This document shows, in pieces, positions 1 through 6,285 of a stretch of 11,935 nucleotides of DNA. The stretch is from Candidatus Aenigmatarchaeota archaeon (GTDB lineage: Archaea; Aenigmatarchaeota; Aenigmatarchaeia; GW2011-AR5; WALA01), in contig WALQ01000007.1 of NCBI GenBank assembly GCA_015522745.1, forward strand, positions 1 through 11,935, written 5' to 3'. A program made the translations under genes and the position numbers. The notes below the pieces were generated by a model, which had not been told where the DNA came from, made no database searches, and was given only the letters and a program-made list of their open reading frames with translations. Positions within the stretch are counted from its first letter, which is position 1, and every line of letters starts with the position of its first letter.

Positions 1-85
1 CATCGCTTGGTGGTGGAAAGAAATGTGGGTCTCCATTTTTGTTGAAGTATTTATTCAAAAATGAATTTAAATATGGATCGTTCAT
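1..85 (-). CDS. Hypothetical protein, N-terminal 28 codons only (cut by window edge)
   Basis: A minus-strand ATG at 85-83 is preceded by GGTGAT (94-89), with 5 nt between GGTG and ATG, the same geometry as the other genes here. The 28 visible codons begin MNDPYLNSFLNKYF and continue to HFFPPPSD without a stop. The visible part is rich in Asn, Phe and Pro and shows no signal peptide, membrane segment or known motif. It follows the helical-repeat gene on the same strand after about 156 bases that hold a T-rich tract and a possible promoter, so it is probably transcribed separately. I do not recognise the family. The reading frame and start look real because of the SD, but the product cannot be identified from this fragment. 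Confidence 0.6.
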   Translation of the reverse strand, partial: MNDPYLNSFLNKYFNKNGDPHFFPPPSD

Positions 86-111
86 CAAATCACCTTTTTA
101 AAACAATAGCA

Positions 112-126
112 ATGAAAACTTTAAAT
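112..126 (-). promoter_or_regulatory. Possible TATA-type promoter of the left-edge gene
   Basis: On the minus strand the A/T-rich stretch AAACAAATTTAAAG lies about 35 bases upstream of the ATG at 85. This spacing would give a start site just upstream of the SD. The whole region is AT-rich, so the box is only a candidate. Confidence 0.3.
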
Positions 127-182
127 TTGTTTCTTTTTGGTAGTTTATGATTTCGGACGCATGAATAAATTATTTAAAAGAA

Positions 183-210
183 TTTTATTTTTAAAATAAA
201 AAAAAGAAAG
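183..210 (-). terminator. T-rich tract with perfect A/T inverted repeat
   Basis: Downstream of the stop at 242 the minus strand reads a pyrimidine run (TTTCTTTTTTTTATTTT, about 210-194). It then runs into TTTTATTTT/AAAATAAAA arms at 183-191 and 193-201 separated by one base. Archaeal 3' ends form at U-rich tracts, cut with the help of FttA, which is encoded in this window. The inverted repeat is weak because it is all A/T, so the U-run is the more meaningful element. Confidence 0.45.
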
Positions 211-241
211 ATTAAAATTTATTTCTTTTGATACGTCTCTG

Positions 242-1000
242 CTAAATCTTTGAAAGATCCCCGTAGCTTTGCCTCAACGCCTTTGCAAAGATTTTTGTGG
301 TTTTAAGATCTCTTGTACTGCGTGCCACATCACAAATAGCACTCGCTATTTTATTGGCTTCTTTTGATTTTTGGTAGATTGATATGGTTTTAATTATGTA
401 TTCGTCTCCCAATATATTTGCCACGGTTCTTGTGATTTTGGGGTTTTTTGTCGAACCCGCCACATAACTAATGGTACTCACTATTTCATTGGCTCCGTTC
501 AATCCGTTATAAGCTGCTATGGTTTTCATTACTGATTTGTCTGTCAATGCTTTTGCCATGGCTTCTACAGTTTTGATTCTTTTCGAATCTTCTTCGAAAT
601 GAACTTTCTCGGCAAGGGATTTTGCTATTTTTTCGGCTCCATCCAATCCTTTATAAGCTCTCAGTGTATTTGCAACGATTTTTGTGGTTTTAAGATCTCT
701 TGTATAATATGCTGTATCACTAATAGCTTTCGTTATTTCATCGGCTTTTTTTGATTTTTGGTAATCCTCAATGGTTTTCATTACTGCTTCGTTTCTCATT
801 ATATTTATAAATGTTGATACGTTTTCTGGATTTTCTTCCGATGTAGCCACAATGTTTTCTGCTATATTATGAAATCCACTTGTATCATAATAAGCTTCTA
901 AAGTCTGTTTGATCTTTTCTATAACTTTCTGATCGGATATATTTTCTTTCACATATTTTATAGCCATTTCTCTGTTTTCTTTATTGTTTAACTCACCCAT
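242..1000 (-). CDS. Orphan all-helical protein with five ~45-residue repeats
   Basis: A 252-residue protein of unknown function. The ATG at 1000-998 has GAGGTG (1012-1007) with 6 nt spacing. After a charged N-terminus (1-31) the sequence divides into five repeats at about 32-75, 76-113, 114-159, 160-204 and 205-252. Each starts near T-I-x-x-Y-x-K/G and continues through a G/K-A-x-x-I helix and a second helix ending in A-x-x-L. Repeats 2 and 5 are nearly identical (both hold TRDLKTTKI), and this is visible in the DNA. Predicted all-alpha, hydrophilic, with no signal peptide, membrane helix or catalytic motif. The pattern recalls HEAT-like alpha-solenoids used as binding scaffolds, but this is inference from periodicity only. 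It is divergent from proS, lies in AT-rich DNA, and is probably monocistronic. Recent internal duplication suggests a fast-evolving gene. I do not recognise the family. Confidence 0.8.
   Translation of the reverse strand: MGELNNKENREMAIKYVKENISDQKVIEKIKQTLEAYYDTSGFHNIAENIVATSEENPENVSTFINIMRNEAVMKTIEDYQKSKKADEITKAISDTAYYTRDLKTTKIVANTLRAYKGLDGAEKIAKSLAEKVHFEEDSKRIKTVEAMAKALTDKSVMKTIAAYNGLNGANEIVSTISYVAGSTKNPKITRTVANILGDEYIIKTISIYQKSKEANKIASAICDVARSTRDLKTTKIFAKALRQSYGDLSKI
284..757 (-). repeat. Intragenic DNA repeat, 387-base (129-codon) offset
   Basis: Positions 284-370 and 671-757 are about 80% identical by eye. They share a 28-base perfect core at 290-317 and 677-704. The offset is exactly 129 codons, i.e. 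three protein repeats, so repeat 5 and repeat 2 of the helical protein are recent copies. A third, more diverged unit lies near 435-520. Confidence 0.85.
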
Positions 1001-1036
1001 TTTTTACACCTCGTAATCATTATATTAACACAAAAC

Positions 1037-1046
1037 TATTTAAATA
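1037..1046 (-). promoter_or_regulatory. TATA box of the helical-repeat gene
   Basis: The minus strand reads TATTTAAATA here, close to the archaeal consensus. It lies about 26 bases upstream of a start site predicted near 1015, directly before the SD at 1012-1007. A short leader fits the other genes in the window. Not experimentally supported. Confidence 0.45.
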
Positions 1047-1129
1047 TTAAATATTACTTAATAGTAGCATCAAATTATTGTCTCACTTTATTCATTATAA
1101 ATATCTCGATGAAAAAAATCAATTAAAAC

Positions 1130-1140
1130 TTATTTAAAAT
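1130..1140 (+). promoter_or_regulatory. TATA box of proS
   Basis: TTATTTAAAAT is centred about 25 bases before position 1160, which would place the transcription start at or very near the first in-frame ATG of proS. A second A/T box, CATTATAAATAT (about 1093-1103), is an alternative that would give a ~35-base leader. The choice matters for the ProRS start codon. Confidence 0.45.
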
Positions 1141-1159
1141 TAGGTGCAGAAGTTTAAGC

Positions 1160-2554
1160 ATGTCAAAGGAGCTCGGAATGACGCACAAGAAAAGCGACTT
1201 GAGTGAGTGGTACGTTGAGGTTGTCAGGAAGGCGGACCTTGCCGAGTACTCGCCCGTGGAGGGATGCATAATCATAAAGCCGTACGGCTACGCGATATGG
1301 GAGCGCATATACGAGTGGCTAAATGAGCGCATAAAGGAAACAGGTCACAAGAACGTTTACTTCCCGCTTCTCATACCCGAGCGCCTTTTGAAGAAAGAGG
1401 CGGAGCATTTCGAGGGGTTCACTCCCGAAGTGGCGTGGGTGACGCACGGCGGAAAGAAAAAGCTCAACGAGCGCCTCGCCATACGTCCAACTTCCGAAAC
1501 GATTATGTACACGACATTCTCGAAGTGGATACGGAGCTACAAAGACCTTCCGCTGAAAGTGAACCAATGGGCGAACATCGTGCGCTGGGAGACGAAGATG
1601 ACAAAGCCGTTCTTGCGCGGGCGGGAATTTCTATGGCAAGAGGGGCATACGGCGCACAGAACGAATGAGGACGCTGACGAGGAAGTTGAAAAAATGCTAA
1701 ACGTGTACAAGGAGCTCGCTGAGGACGTTCTTGCAATACCCGTCCTAGCGGGGAAGAAAACTGATTCCGAGAAATTCGCCGGAGCTCTCTACACGATGTC
1801 AATTGAAGGCCTCATGCCCGACGGAAAGGCGCTTCAAATGGGGACTTCCCACAATCTCGGACAGCACTTTTCAAAGGTATTCGACATAAAATTCTCGGAC
1901 GAAGACGAAAAGAAGAAGCACGTGTGGCAGACATCTTGGGGAGTTTCCACGAGGTTGATTGGCGCTGTCGTAATGGTCCATGGCGATGACAAAGGCCTTG
2001 TTCTGCCTCCGAAAGTGGCGCCTATTCAAGTTGTCATAGTTCCCATACCATCAAACGAGCGCACTGTGGAAGAGGCGCAAAAGCTCGCTGACGCCCTTCA
2101 CCCATTGCGCGTCGAAATAGACGAGCGCGAAAGAACACCCGGATTCAAGTTCAACGACTGGGAGCTCCGCGGGGTTCCCGTGCGAATTGAGCTCGGCGAG
2201 CGCGAAATTGAAAGCGGCGAGCTCACAATTTTCAGGCGAGACACAAGAGAGAGAGCGAAGCTCCTATCAAAAGACGCGAAAGAAGGCATTGAACGAATCC
2301 TCGATGAGATTCAATCAAACCTGTTCGATCGCGCGAGGAAATTCCTCGAAAGCAGAATGGACGTGGCAAAGAGCGTGGATGAGCTCGTCGAGAAAATCAA
2401 CGAGGGAAAAATCGTTCGGGCGGCAGTGTGCCCCGAGCACGAATCGAAGGTTAAGGAGCTCTGTGGTGCAACCCCACGCATCATTTCCGGACGCGGGAAG
2501 TGCATATTCTGCGGAAAGGATTGTAACGAGGTCTGGTTTGCAAAGACCTACTGA
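1160..2554 (+). CDS. proS: Prolyl-tRNA synthetase, class II, bacterial-like subtype with C-terminal zinc motif
   Basis: Attaches proline to tRNA-Pro in the cytoplasm. The 464 residues are normal length for the archaeal/eukaryotic architecture without the bacterial editing insertion. Visible marks are RPTSE (109-113), motif 2 RWETKMTKPFLRGREFLWQE (142-161) followed by GHTAH, GTSHNLGQHF (228-237), motif 3 with HGDDKGLVLPP (274-284), the anticodon-binding domain from about 290, and a C-terminal Cys cluster (C424, C435, C448, C451, with C455) ending in AKTY. The motif 2 wording matches the subtype frequent in bacteria; methanogen and Thermococcus enzymes have RYETKHTRPLIR and TFKEAHT instead (from memory). 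Start: ATG 1160 is kept because the N-terminal ELGxT-KK-SEWY stretch looks conserved, but its GGTG is 13 nt away. ATG 1178 has GGAG at 1168-1171 with 6 nt spacing and is a real alternative. GC content is clearly above the neighbours. Its last 7 bases overlap a convergent gene. Confidence 0.96.
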   Translation: MSKELGMTHKKSDLSEWYVEVVRKADLAEYSPVEGCIIIKPYGYAIWERIYEWLNERIKETGHKNVYFPLLIPERLLKKEAEHFEGFTPEVAWVTHGGKKKLNERLAIRPTSETIMYTTFSKWIRSYKDLPLKVNQWANIVRWETKMTKPFLRGREFLWQEGHTAHRTNEDADEEVEKMLNVYKELAEDVLAIPVLAGKKTDSEKFAGALYTMSIEGLMPDGKALQMGTSHNLGQHFSKVFDIKFSDEDEKKKHVWQTSWGVSTRLIGAVVMVHGDDKGLVLPPKVAPIQVVIVPIPSNERTVEEAQKLADALHPLRVEIDERERTPGFKFNDWELRGVPVRIELGEREIESGELTIFRRDTRERAKLLSKDAKEGIERILDEIQSNLFDRARKFLESRMDVAKSVDELVEKINEGKIVRAAVCPEHESKVKELCGATPRIISGRGKCIFCGKDCNEVWFAKTY

Positions 2555-3150
2555 GATTTTTTGTCCGTTGTGGGGATTTTATGAAAGTACTTGCCGTAAA
2601 TTTCTTGAATTCTTTCTGGAAGCTCACCTGAATAAACACCGCTATTCAAATCCGTCACAGCACTTTTCAAGTCATCTGCTGTCAACAATGGACCGTCTTT
2701 GGGGGTTATTACAACTTTATTTCCAGATTCAAGTAGCATATATCCAACATGTTCATTTTTTTTCGTGTTCTCAGTTGATTCATTATTCTCGTAATTTTTG
2801 TAATGGCTGAACGGGCTGTTCTCTTCGTTTAAATCTTTCATCAATTCATTCATGCGTTCTTGTGGGCTCATTTTCTTATATGTTTTAGCTTTATCAATCT
2901 GCTCTTTTTTAATGATATCCGCCTTGTGATATTCGGTCAAAACAGCTCCAAGAATCTCAGCAACTTTTTCTACATCATCTTTTTTTAATTCATTTGACTC
3001 CAAGTAAATCTCTCCACCATCAACACGTGCTGTCACATCGCCTTCATTGGTTCTGATGATATATTTATTCACATTAGAATTATTCGGTGTGTCCTGCACC
3101 TTTCCGCCACCAGAACCTTTTCCAATAAGTTTTTTTATGTATTCAATCAT
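2548..3150 (-). CDS. Hypothetical 200-residue protein, amphipathic N-terminus, two similar alpha/beta modules
   Basis: Start ATG 3150-3148 follows a strong GGAGGG (about 3162-3157). The protein opens with a short amphipathic basic helix, MIEYIKKLIGKG, then a Gly/Asn-rich linker (12-28). Next comes a probable beta-beta-alpha unit (about 30-75: strand, turn NEGD, strand, helix ELKKDDVEKVAEIL). A charged helical middle (76-110) and an Asn/Glu/Lys-rich linker (111-133) follow. A second unit has the same layout (about 136-190: strand, turn ESGNK, strand, TADDLKSAV helix). The two units may be an ancient duplication, but the identity is low. The N-terminal helix could sit on a membrane surface. No transmembrane segment, signal peptide or catalytic motif. 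It is tail-to-tail with proS (7-base overlap), head-to-head with psmB, and AT-rich. I do not recognise the family. Confidence 0.75.
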   Translation of the reverse strand: MIEYIKKLIGKGSGGGKVQDTPNNSNVNKYIIRTNEGDVTARVDGGEIYLESNELKKDDVEKVAEILGAVLTEYHKADIIKKEQIDKAKTYKKMSPQERMNELMKDLNEENSPFSHYKNYENNESTENTKKNEHVGYMLLESGNKVVITPKDGPLLTADDLKSAVTDLNSGVYSGELPERIQEIYGKYFHKIPTTDKKSQ

Positions 3151-3192
3151 TTCAATCCCTCCTTTTGATTATGATTATAATTAATCTCAGGG

Positions 3193-3204
3193 TTTTATAT
3201 ATTT
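3193..3204 (-). promoter_or_regulatory. TATA box of the 200-residue hypothetical gene
   Basis: The minus strand reads AAATATATAAAA, a strong TATA element. It predicts a start near 3170, just upstream of the GGAGGG SD, giving a leader of about 20 bases. Confidence 0.55.
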
Positions 3205-3237
3205 ATCACCAATCCATCGCATTCTCCAGAGCGCTCG

Positions 3238-3256
3238 AAAACATTTAAATATTTAT
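3238..3256 (+). promoter_or_regulatory. BRE/TATA promoter of psmB
   Basis: GAAAACATTTAAATATTTA combines a purine-rich BRE-like stretch with a TTTAAATA box. The predicted start is near 3272, about 100 bases before the psmB ATG, so psmB would have an unusually long leader for this window. A nearer weak box around 3332-3345 cannot be excluded. Confidence 0.5.
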
Positions 3257-3271
3257 CCTACATTAGATTAG

Positions 3272-3373
3272 TAGCGTAATGATTATTCTAAACTCATAAA
3301 GCGATTACGCCAAAATCGAAGCAATAAAAATGTTAAAATCAAAACTTAATCGAATCATATTAAAGGTGATGAA
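3272..3373 (+). promoter_or_regulatory. psmB 5' leader with two competing stems and a short uORF
   Basis: GCGTAAT (3274-3280) can pair with ATTACGC (3304-3310). CGATT (3302-3306) can instead pair with AATCG (3314-3318). The two stems share bases and exclude each other. A 15-codon ORF (3330-3377, MLKSKLNRIILKVMK) ends in a TGA that overlaps the psmB start as ATGA. The uORF has no clear SD of its own. The SD of psmB is GGTGAT at 3365-3370. The structure is seen in sequence; any regulatory role is inference. Confidence 0.3.
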
Positions 3374-3979
3374 ATGACAGAAGTTGAAAAGTTGAAAACC
3401 GGAACAACAACAGTTGGAATAAAGATAAAGGATGCTATCATACTTGCGTCTGAATCAAAGTCGACAATGGGATACCTCGTTGCGTCAAAAACGGCACAGA
3501 AGATTTACCCAGTCGACGACAAAATGGCCCTTACAATCGCAGGGAGCTCTGGGGATGCGCTCACGGTTGTGCGCGTTCTTCGTGCCGAAATAGCTCTTTA
3601 CAAACTCGAACACGGTGACATGAGCGTCAAAGCGGCAGCGAGTCTACTCTCAAATATTCTTCAATCAAATAGATACTTCCCATATTATGTTGGGCTCATT
3701 CTCGGTGGATATGACGAAGAACCGCATATATTCAGCATAGATGCTGTCGGTGGTATGGATGAAGATAAAAAGTTTACATCAACCGGTTCTGGCTCACCAT
3801 TCGCATACGGGGTTCTCGAGAGTGGATACAATGAGAAAATGTCAAAACAAGATGCAATAAAACTTGCAGTCAGTGCCATAAAGGCAGCCGCACAACGTGA
3901 CGTGTTTTCTGGTGGCGAAAAAATAAGAATTGCTGTTATTACAAGCAAAGGAGTGGAAATGATAGAAAAGGAAAACTGA
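3374..3979 (+). CDS. psmB: 20S proteasome beta subunit
   Basis: Catalytic subunit of the archaeal 20S proteasome, forming the two inner seven-membered rings. It is an N-terminal nucleophile (Ntn) hydrolase. The start ATG has GGTG at 3365-3368, 5 nt away. A 10-residue propeptide ends in Gly10, and self-cleavage before Thr11 gives the mature N-terminus TTTVGIK. In mature numbering Thr1, Glu17 and Lys33 are all present, as in the Thermoplasma enzyme; further along STGSGSPF carries the conserved Ser and QRDVFSGG carries the conserved Asp and Ser. The usual R-x-T after Glu17 is replaced by S-K-S-T-M-G. Mature length of 191 residues is slightly short for the family. It sits 25 bases upstream of fttA, a pairing known from several euryarchaea, and likely shares its transcript. 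No alpha subunit or regulatory ATPase (PAN) gene is in view. Confidence 0.97.
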   Translation: MTEVEKLKTGTTTVGIKIKDAIILASESKSTMGYLVASKTAQKIYPVDDKMALTIAGSSGDALTVVRVLRAEIALYKLEHGDMSVKAAASLLSNILQSNRYFPYYVGLILGGYDEEPHIFSIDAVGGMDEDKKFTSTGSGSPFAYGVLESGYNEKMSKQDAIKLAVSAIKAAAQRDVFSGGEKIRIAVITSKGVEMIEKEN

Positions 3980-4004
3980 ATGCTCAAAGTTCTAGGTGTA
4001 TGTG

Positions 4005-5870
4005 ATGTCAATTGTGGATGATATAAAGGAAAATTTACCCAGCGATGCGATGATAACAGACATTCTTTACGAAGGCTCTGAAATCATCCTCTATACAAAA
4101 AACAAGAAATTTTTCAAAGTGGCTAAGAAGTACATAAAACCCATAGTCAAAAAAATAAAGAAACGAATAGAGGTAAGAGCAGACCCAAAATTACTTGAAA
4201 ATGAGGAAAAGACAGAGAAGTTCGTTCACGACACCGTTCCGACGGAAGCGAAAATAACTGAAATTTATTTCGAGCCGGAATTCGCGAAAATGATAATTCA
4301 CGCGAAGAAACCGGGACTAGTCATAGGAAAGAGTGGTGAAACACTCGAGGAGATACGCACAAGGACATTCTGGACACCTGTCGTTGAACGCTCGGGAATG
4401 ATTGAGTCCGATTTAATAAGAAGCATACGTAAAATGATACACGTTGAAAGTGGGTACAGGAAAAAGTTCTTGAACAATCTTGGCCTTAAGATTTACAAGG
4501 AAGGCAAACCCGTTGATTGGATACGTCTCTCTGCACTCGGCGGATTCAGAGAGGTTGGACGTTCGTCCCTGTTCTTGCAGACACCTGAAAGTAGAGTACT
4601 CATAGATTGCGGTGCATCTTTCTCAAACACGAAGCAATTTCCTCACTTAGACGCACCTGAATTTAACATACAAGATCTCGATGCTGTAATAGTTTCACAT
4701 GCACATATGGATCACTGTGGAATGGTCCCATATCTTTACGAGTATGGATACACAGGGCCCGTGTACTGCACAGCCCCCACACGTGACATGATGGTTCTTC
4801 TTCAGCTCGATTACATACAAATATTCCAACGCGAGAACAAAAAACCACCGTACACATCGAAGGGAATTGAAAACATGATAAAGCACTGCATAGCTCTGAA
4901 CTATGGTGAGGTCACTGATATTGCGCCAGACGTTCGTCTCACATTGGAAAACGCCGGTCACATACTAGGCTCGAGCTCCGTCCATCTAAATATAGGCAAC
5001 GGAACGTACAACCTACTTTACAGCGGTGATATAAAATTCTCAAAAACGAAGCTCTTTGACCCAGCGTCGACGAACTACGCCCGCGTTGAGGGGCTCATAA
5101 TCGAATCAACGTATGGAGGAGAAGATGACTTCCAACCAAAGCGCTCCGAGGCCGAGAAGAAACTCATGGAAATTGTCGAACGCACAAAAAAGCGCGGTGG
5201 AAAAGTACTCATTCCAGCATTTGCCGTAGGACGCTCGCAGGAGGTTGCACTCGTTCTTGCGGAAAACAAAGTTGACATACCTGTTGTTCTTGATGGAATG
5301 ATATGGGACGCGACAGCAATACACACTGTTTATCCGGAGTTCATGTCGAGACGCGTTCAAAATCTCATACTCAAGAAGCAGGAGAATCCATTTCTATACG
5401 AAAAGTTTCATGGAATCGGATCCCAGAAAGAGCGCCAAGAGATTCTTGATTCCAATGAACCAATGGTCATAATATCAACATCCGGCATGCTCAATGGAGG
5501 TCCAATAATGGAATACTTGAAGCGTTTTGGTTCAGATGAGCGGAATACCCTCATATTCGTCGGTTATCAAGCTGAAGGGACTATGGGACGCCGCATACAA
5601 AAAGGATGGAAAAAAGTTCCCATTGAGGGAAAGAACGGCGTCACCACGCTCGAATTAAAGCTCGATGTCGAGACAATTGACGGATTTTCTGGCCATGCGG
5701 ACAGAAATGAGCTCATTCATTACGTAAAAAGCTTGAAGGCGACACCAAAAAGAATTATTATTGACCACGGAGAGAAATCGAAGACTATCTCACTCGCAAA
5801 AGCTTTGCACAAGAATGTGGGGACAGAAACAATATCTCCGAGAAATCTCGAAGTGGTGCGCTTCAGATAA
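4005..5870 (+). CDS. fttA: Archaeal KH-domain beta-CASP ribonuclease / transcription termination factor (FttA, aCPSF1)
   Basis: Zinc-dependent endo/exonuclease, homologous to eukaryotic CPSF73, that cuts nascent RNA at U-rich 3' ends and releases RNA polymerase. The 621 residues are the usual full length. The N-terminal ~150 residues form KH-like RNA-binding units (GKSGE at 108-112). The metallo-beta-lactamase core has HAHMDH (232-237), AGHILG (His319) and SGD (Asp342). The beta-CASP part has ESTYG (Glu367), SGHAD (His564) and DHGE (His588). All metal ligands appear intact. Start: ATG 4005 with AGGTG (3994-3998) and 6 nt spacing. A GTG at 3996 is in frame but is part of the SD itself, so it is unlikely to be used. 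It follows psmB closely. The stop is followed by a new TATA box, so the ribosomal-protein block downstream starts afresh. Confidence 0.97.
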   Translation: MSIVDDIKENLPSDAMITDILYEGSEIILYTKNKKFFKVAKKYIKPIVKKIKKRIEVRADPKLLENEEKTEKFVHDTVPTEAKITEIYFEPEFAKMIIHAKKPGLVIGKSGETLEEIRTRTFWTPVVERSGMIESDLIRSIRKMIHVESGYRKKFLNNLGLKIYKEGKPVDWIRLSALGGFREVGRSSLFLQTPESRVLIDCGASFSNTKQFPHLDAPEFNIQDLDAVIVSHAHMDHCGMVPYLYEYGYTGPVYCTAPTRDMMVLLQLDYIQIFQRENKKPPYTSKGIENMIKHCIALNYGEVTDIAPDVRLTLENAGHILGSSSVHLNIGNGTYNLLYSGDIKFSKTKLFDPASTNYARVEGLIIESTYGGEDDFQPKRSEAEKKLMEIVERTKKRGGKVLIPAFAVGRSQEVALVLAENKVDIPVVLDGMIWDATAIHTVYPEFMSRRVQNLILKKQENPFLYEKFHGIGSQKERQEILDSNEPMVIISTSGMLNGGPIMEYLKRFGSDERNTLIFVGYQAEGTMGRRIQKGWKKVPIEGKNGVTTLELKLDVETIDGFSGHADRNELIHYVKSLKATPKRIIIDHGEKSKTISLAKALHKNVGTETISPRNLEVVRFR

Positions 5871-5871
5871 A

Positions 5872-5882
5872 GATTTAAAAAC
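5872..5882 (+). promoter_or_regulatory. TATA box of the rpl37ae block
   Basis: GATTTAAAAAC begins directly after the fttA stop. The predicted start near 5902 leaves a leader of about 20 bases containing the SD (GGTG, 5911-5914). Confidence 0.5.
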
Positions 5883-5920
5883 ATTTGTGGAATTATTTTA
5901 AGAATTGGAAGGTGTTTATG

Positions 5921-6139
5921 ATGGCAAAGAGAAAAATCGAAGGTCATGGAAAATTCGGTTCGAGATATGGAAAGAAGATACGCGAGCGGGCGCTGAAAGT
6001 CGAAAAGAAAGCGAAGAAGCTTTACAAATGCCCAAACTGCTCCCGTGTAGCCGTCAAAAGATTGTCAAACGGCGTGTGGCAGTGTCAGAAGTGCGGAAAG
6101 AAATTCGCATCCGGAGCGTTCGAGTTTAAAGTTGACTGA
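5921..6139 (+). CDS. rpl37ae: 50S ribosomal protein L37Ae (eL43)
   Basis: Zinc-finger protein of the large ribosomal subunit, found in archaea and eukaryotes only. The 72 residues match family length. The basic N-terminus MAKRKIEGHGKFGSRYGKKI is typical, and a C2-C2 zinc finger is formed by C37/C40 and C55/C58 (CPNC, CQKC). Two adjacent ATGs occur at 5918 and 5921. I chose 5921 because GGTG (5911-5914) is then 6 nt away, as in most genes here, and MAKR is the usual family start. It is separated from rpoP by only 11 bases, so the two are co-transcribed, an arrangement common in archaea. Confidence 0.96.
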   Translation: MAKRKIEGHGKFGSRYGKKIRERALKVEKKAKKLYKCPNCSRVAVKRLSNGVWQCQKCGKKFASGAFEFKVD

Positions 6140-6150
6140 TGGTGGTGTTT

Positions 6151-6276
6151 ATGTATAAATGCGCAAAATGCGGAAAGGAGATTGAAGAACTCTACAAAGT
6201 TAGGTGTCCGTACTGCGGATACAGGATAATCTTCAAGGAACGCCCAGAATTTGAAAAGAGCGTCCGCGCCGTATAA
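6151..6276 (+). CDS. rpoP: DNA-directed RNA polymerase subunit P (Rpb12-like)
   Basis: A 41-residue zinc-binding subunit of archaeal RNA polymerase, equivalent to eukaryotic Rpb12, that helps assembly and open-complex formation. The protein starts MYKCAKCGKEIE and has two Cys pairs, C4/C7 and C19/C22 (CPYCG), followed by the conserved YRIIFKERP. The length is typical, and it is easily missed because it is so short. GGTGGTG at 6141-6147 provides the SD, and the first GGTG is 6 nt from the ATG. It is flanked by rpl37ae and pcc1 in a conserved archaeal order. Its TAA is followed by TTTTTT, a possible weak 3'-end signal. Confidence 0.96.
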   Translation: MYKCAKCGKEIEELYKVRCPYCGYRIIFKERPEFEKSVRAV

Positions 6277-6285
6277 TTTTTTCTC

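Noticed and set aside
284..757. CRISPR-like repeats in the first gene
   Set aside because: The repeats are in frame, spaced by multiples of codons, diverged, and inside a coding sequence with a good SD. They are protein repeats.
1319..1802. Antisense frames of 82-99 codons inside proS
   Set aside because: They are opposite the well-supported ProRS sequence, lack an SD, and have Arg/Ser/Pro-biased composition caused by the GC-rich sense codons.
2187..2810. A 207-codon plus-strand reading frame across the end of proS
   Set aside because: It overlaps proS in another frame and the opposite-strand hypothetical gene, has Ser/Arg-rich low-quality sequence and no SD. It is a shadow frame.
3257..3373. 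A tRNA or small structured RNA gene in the psmB upstream region
   Set aside because: The stems are short, there is no T-arm-like GGTTCRAATCC or cloverleaf, and the region is very AT-rich. Kept only as a possible leader.
3996..4004. GTG start for fttA three codons upstream of ATG 4005
   Set aside because: That GTG is part of the AGGTG SD. ATG 4005 has standard 6-nt spacing and the usual family N-terminus.
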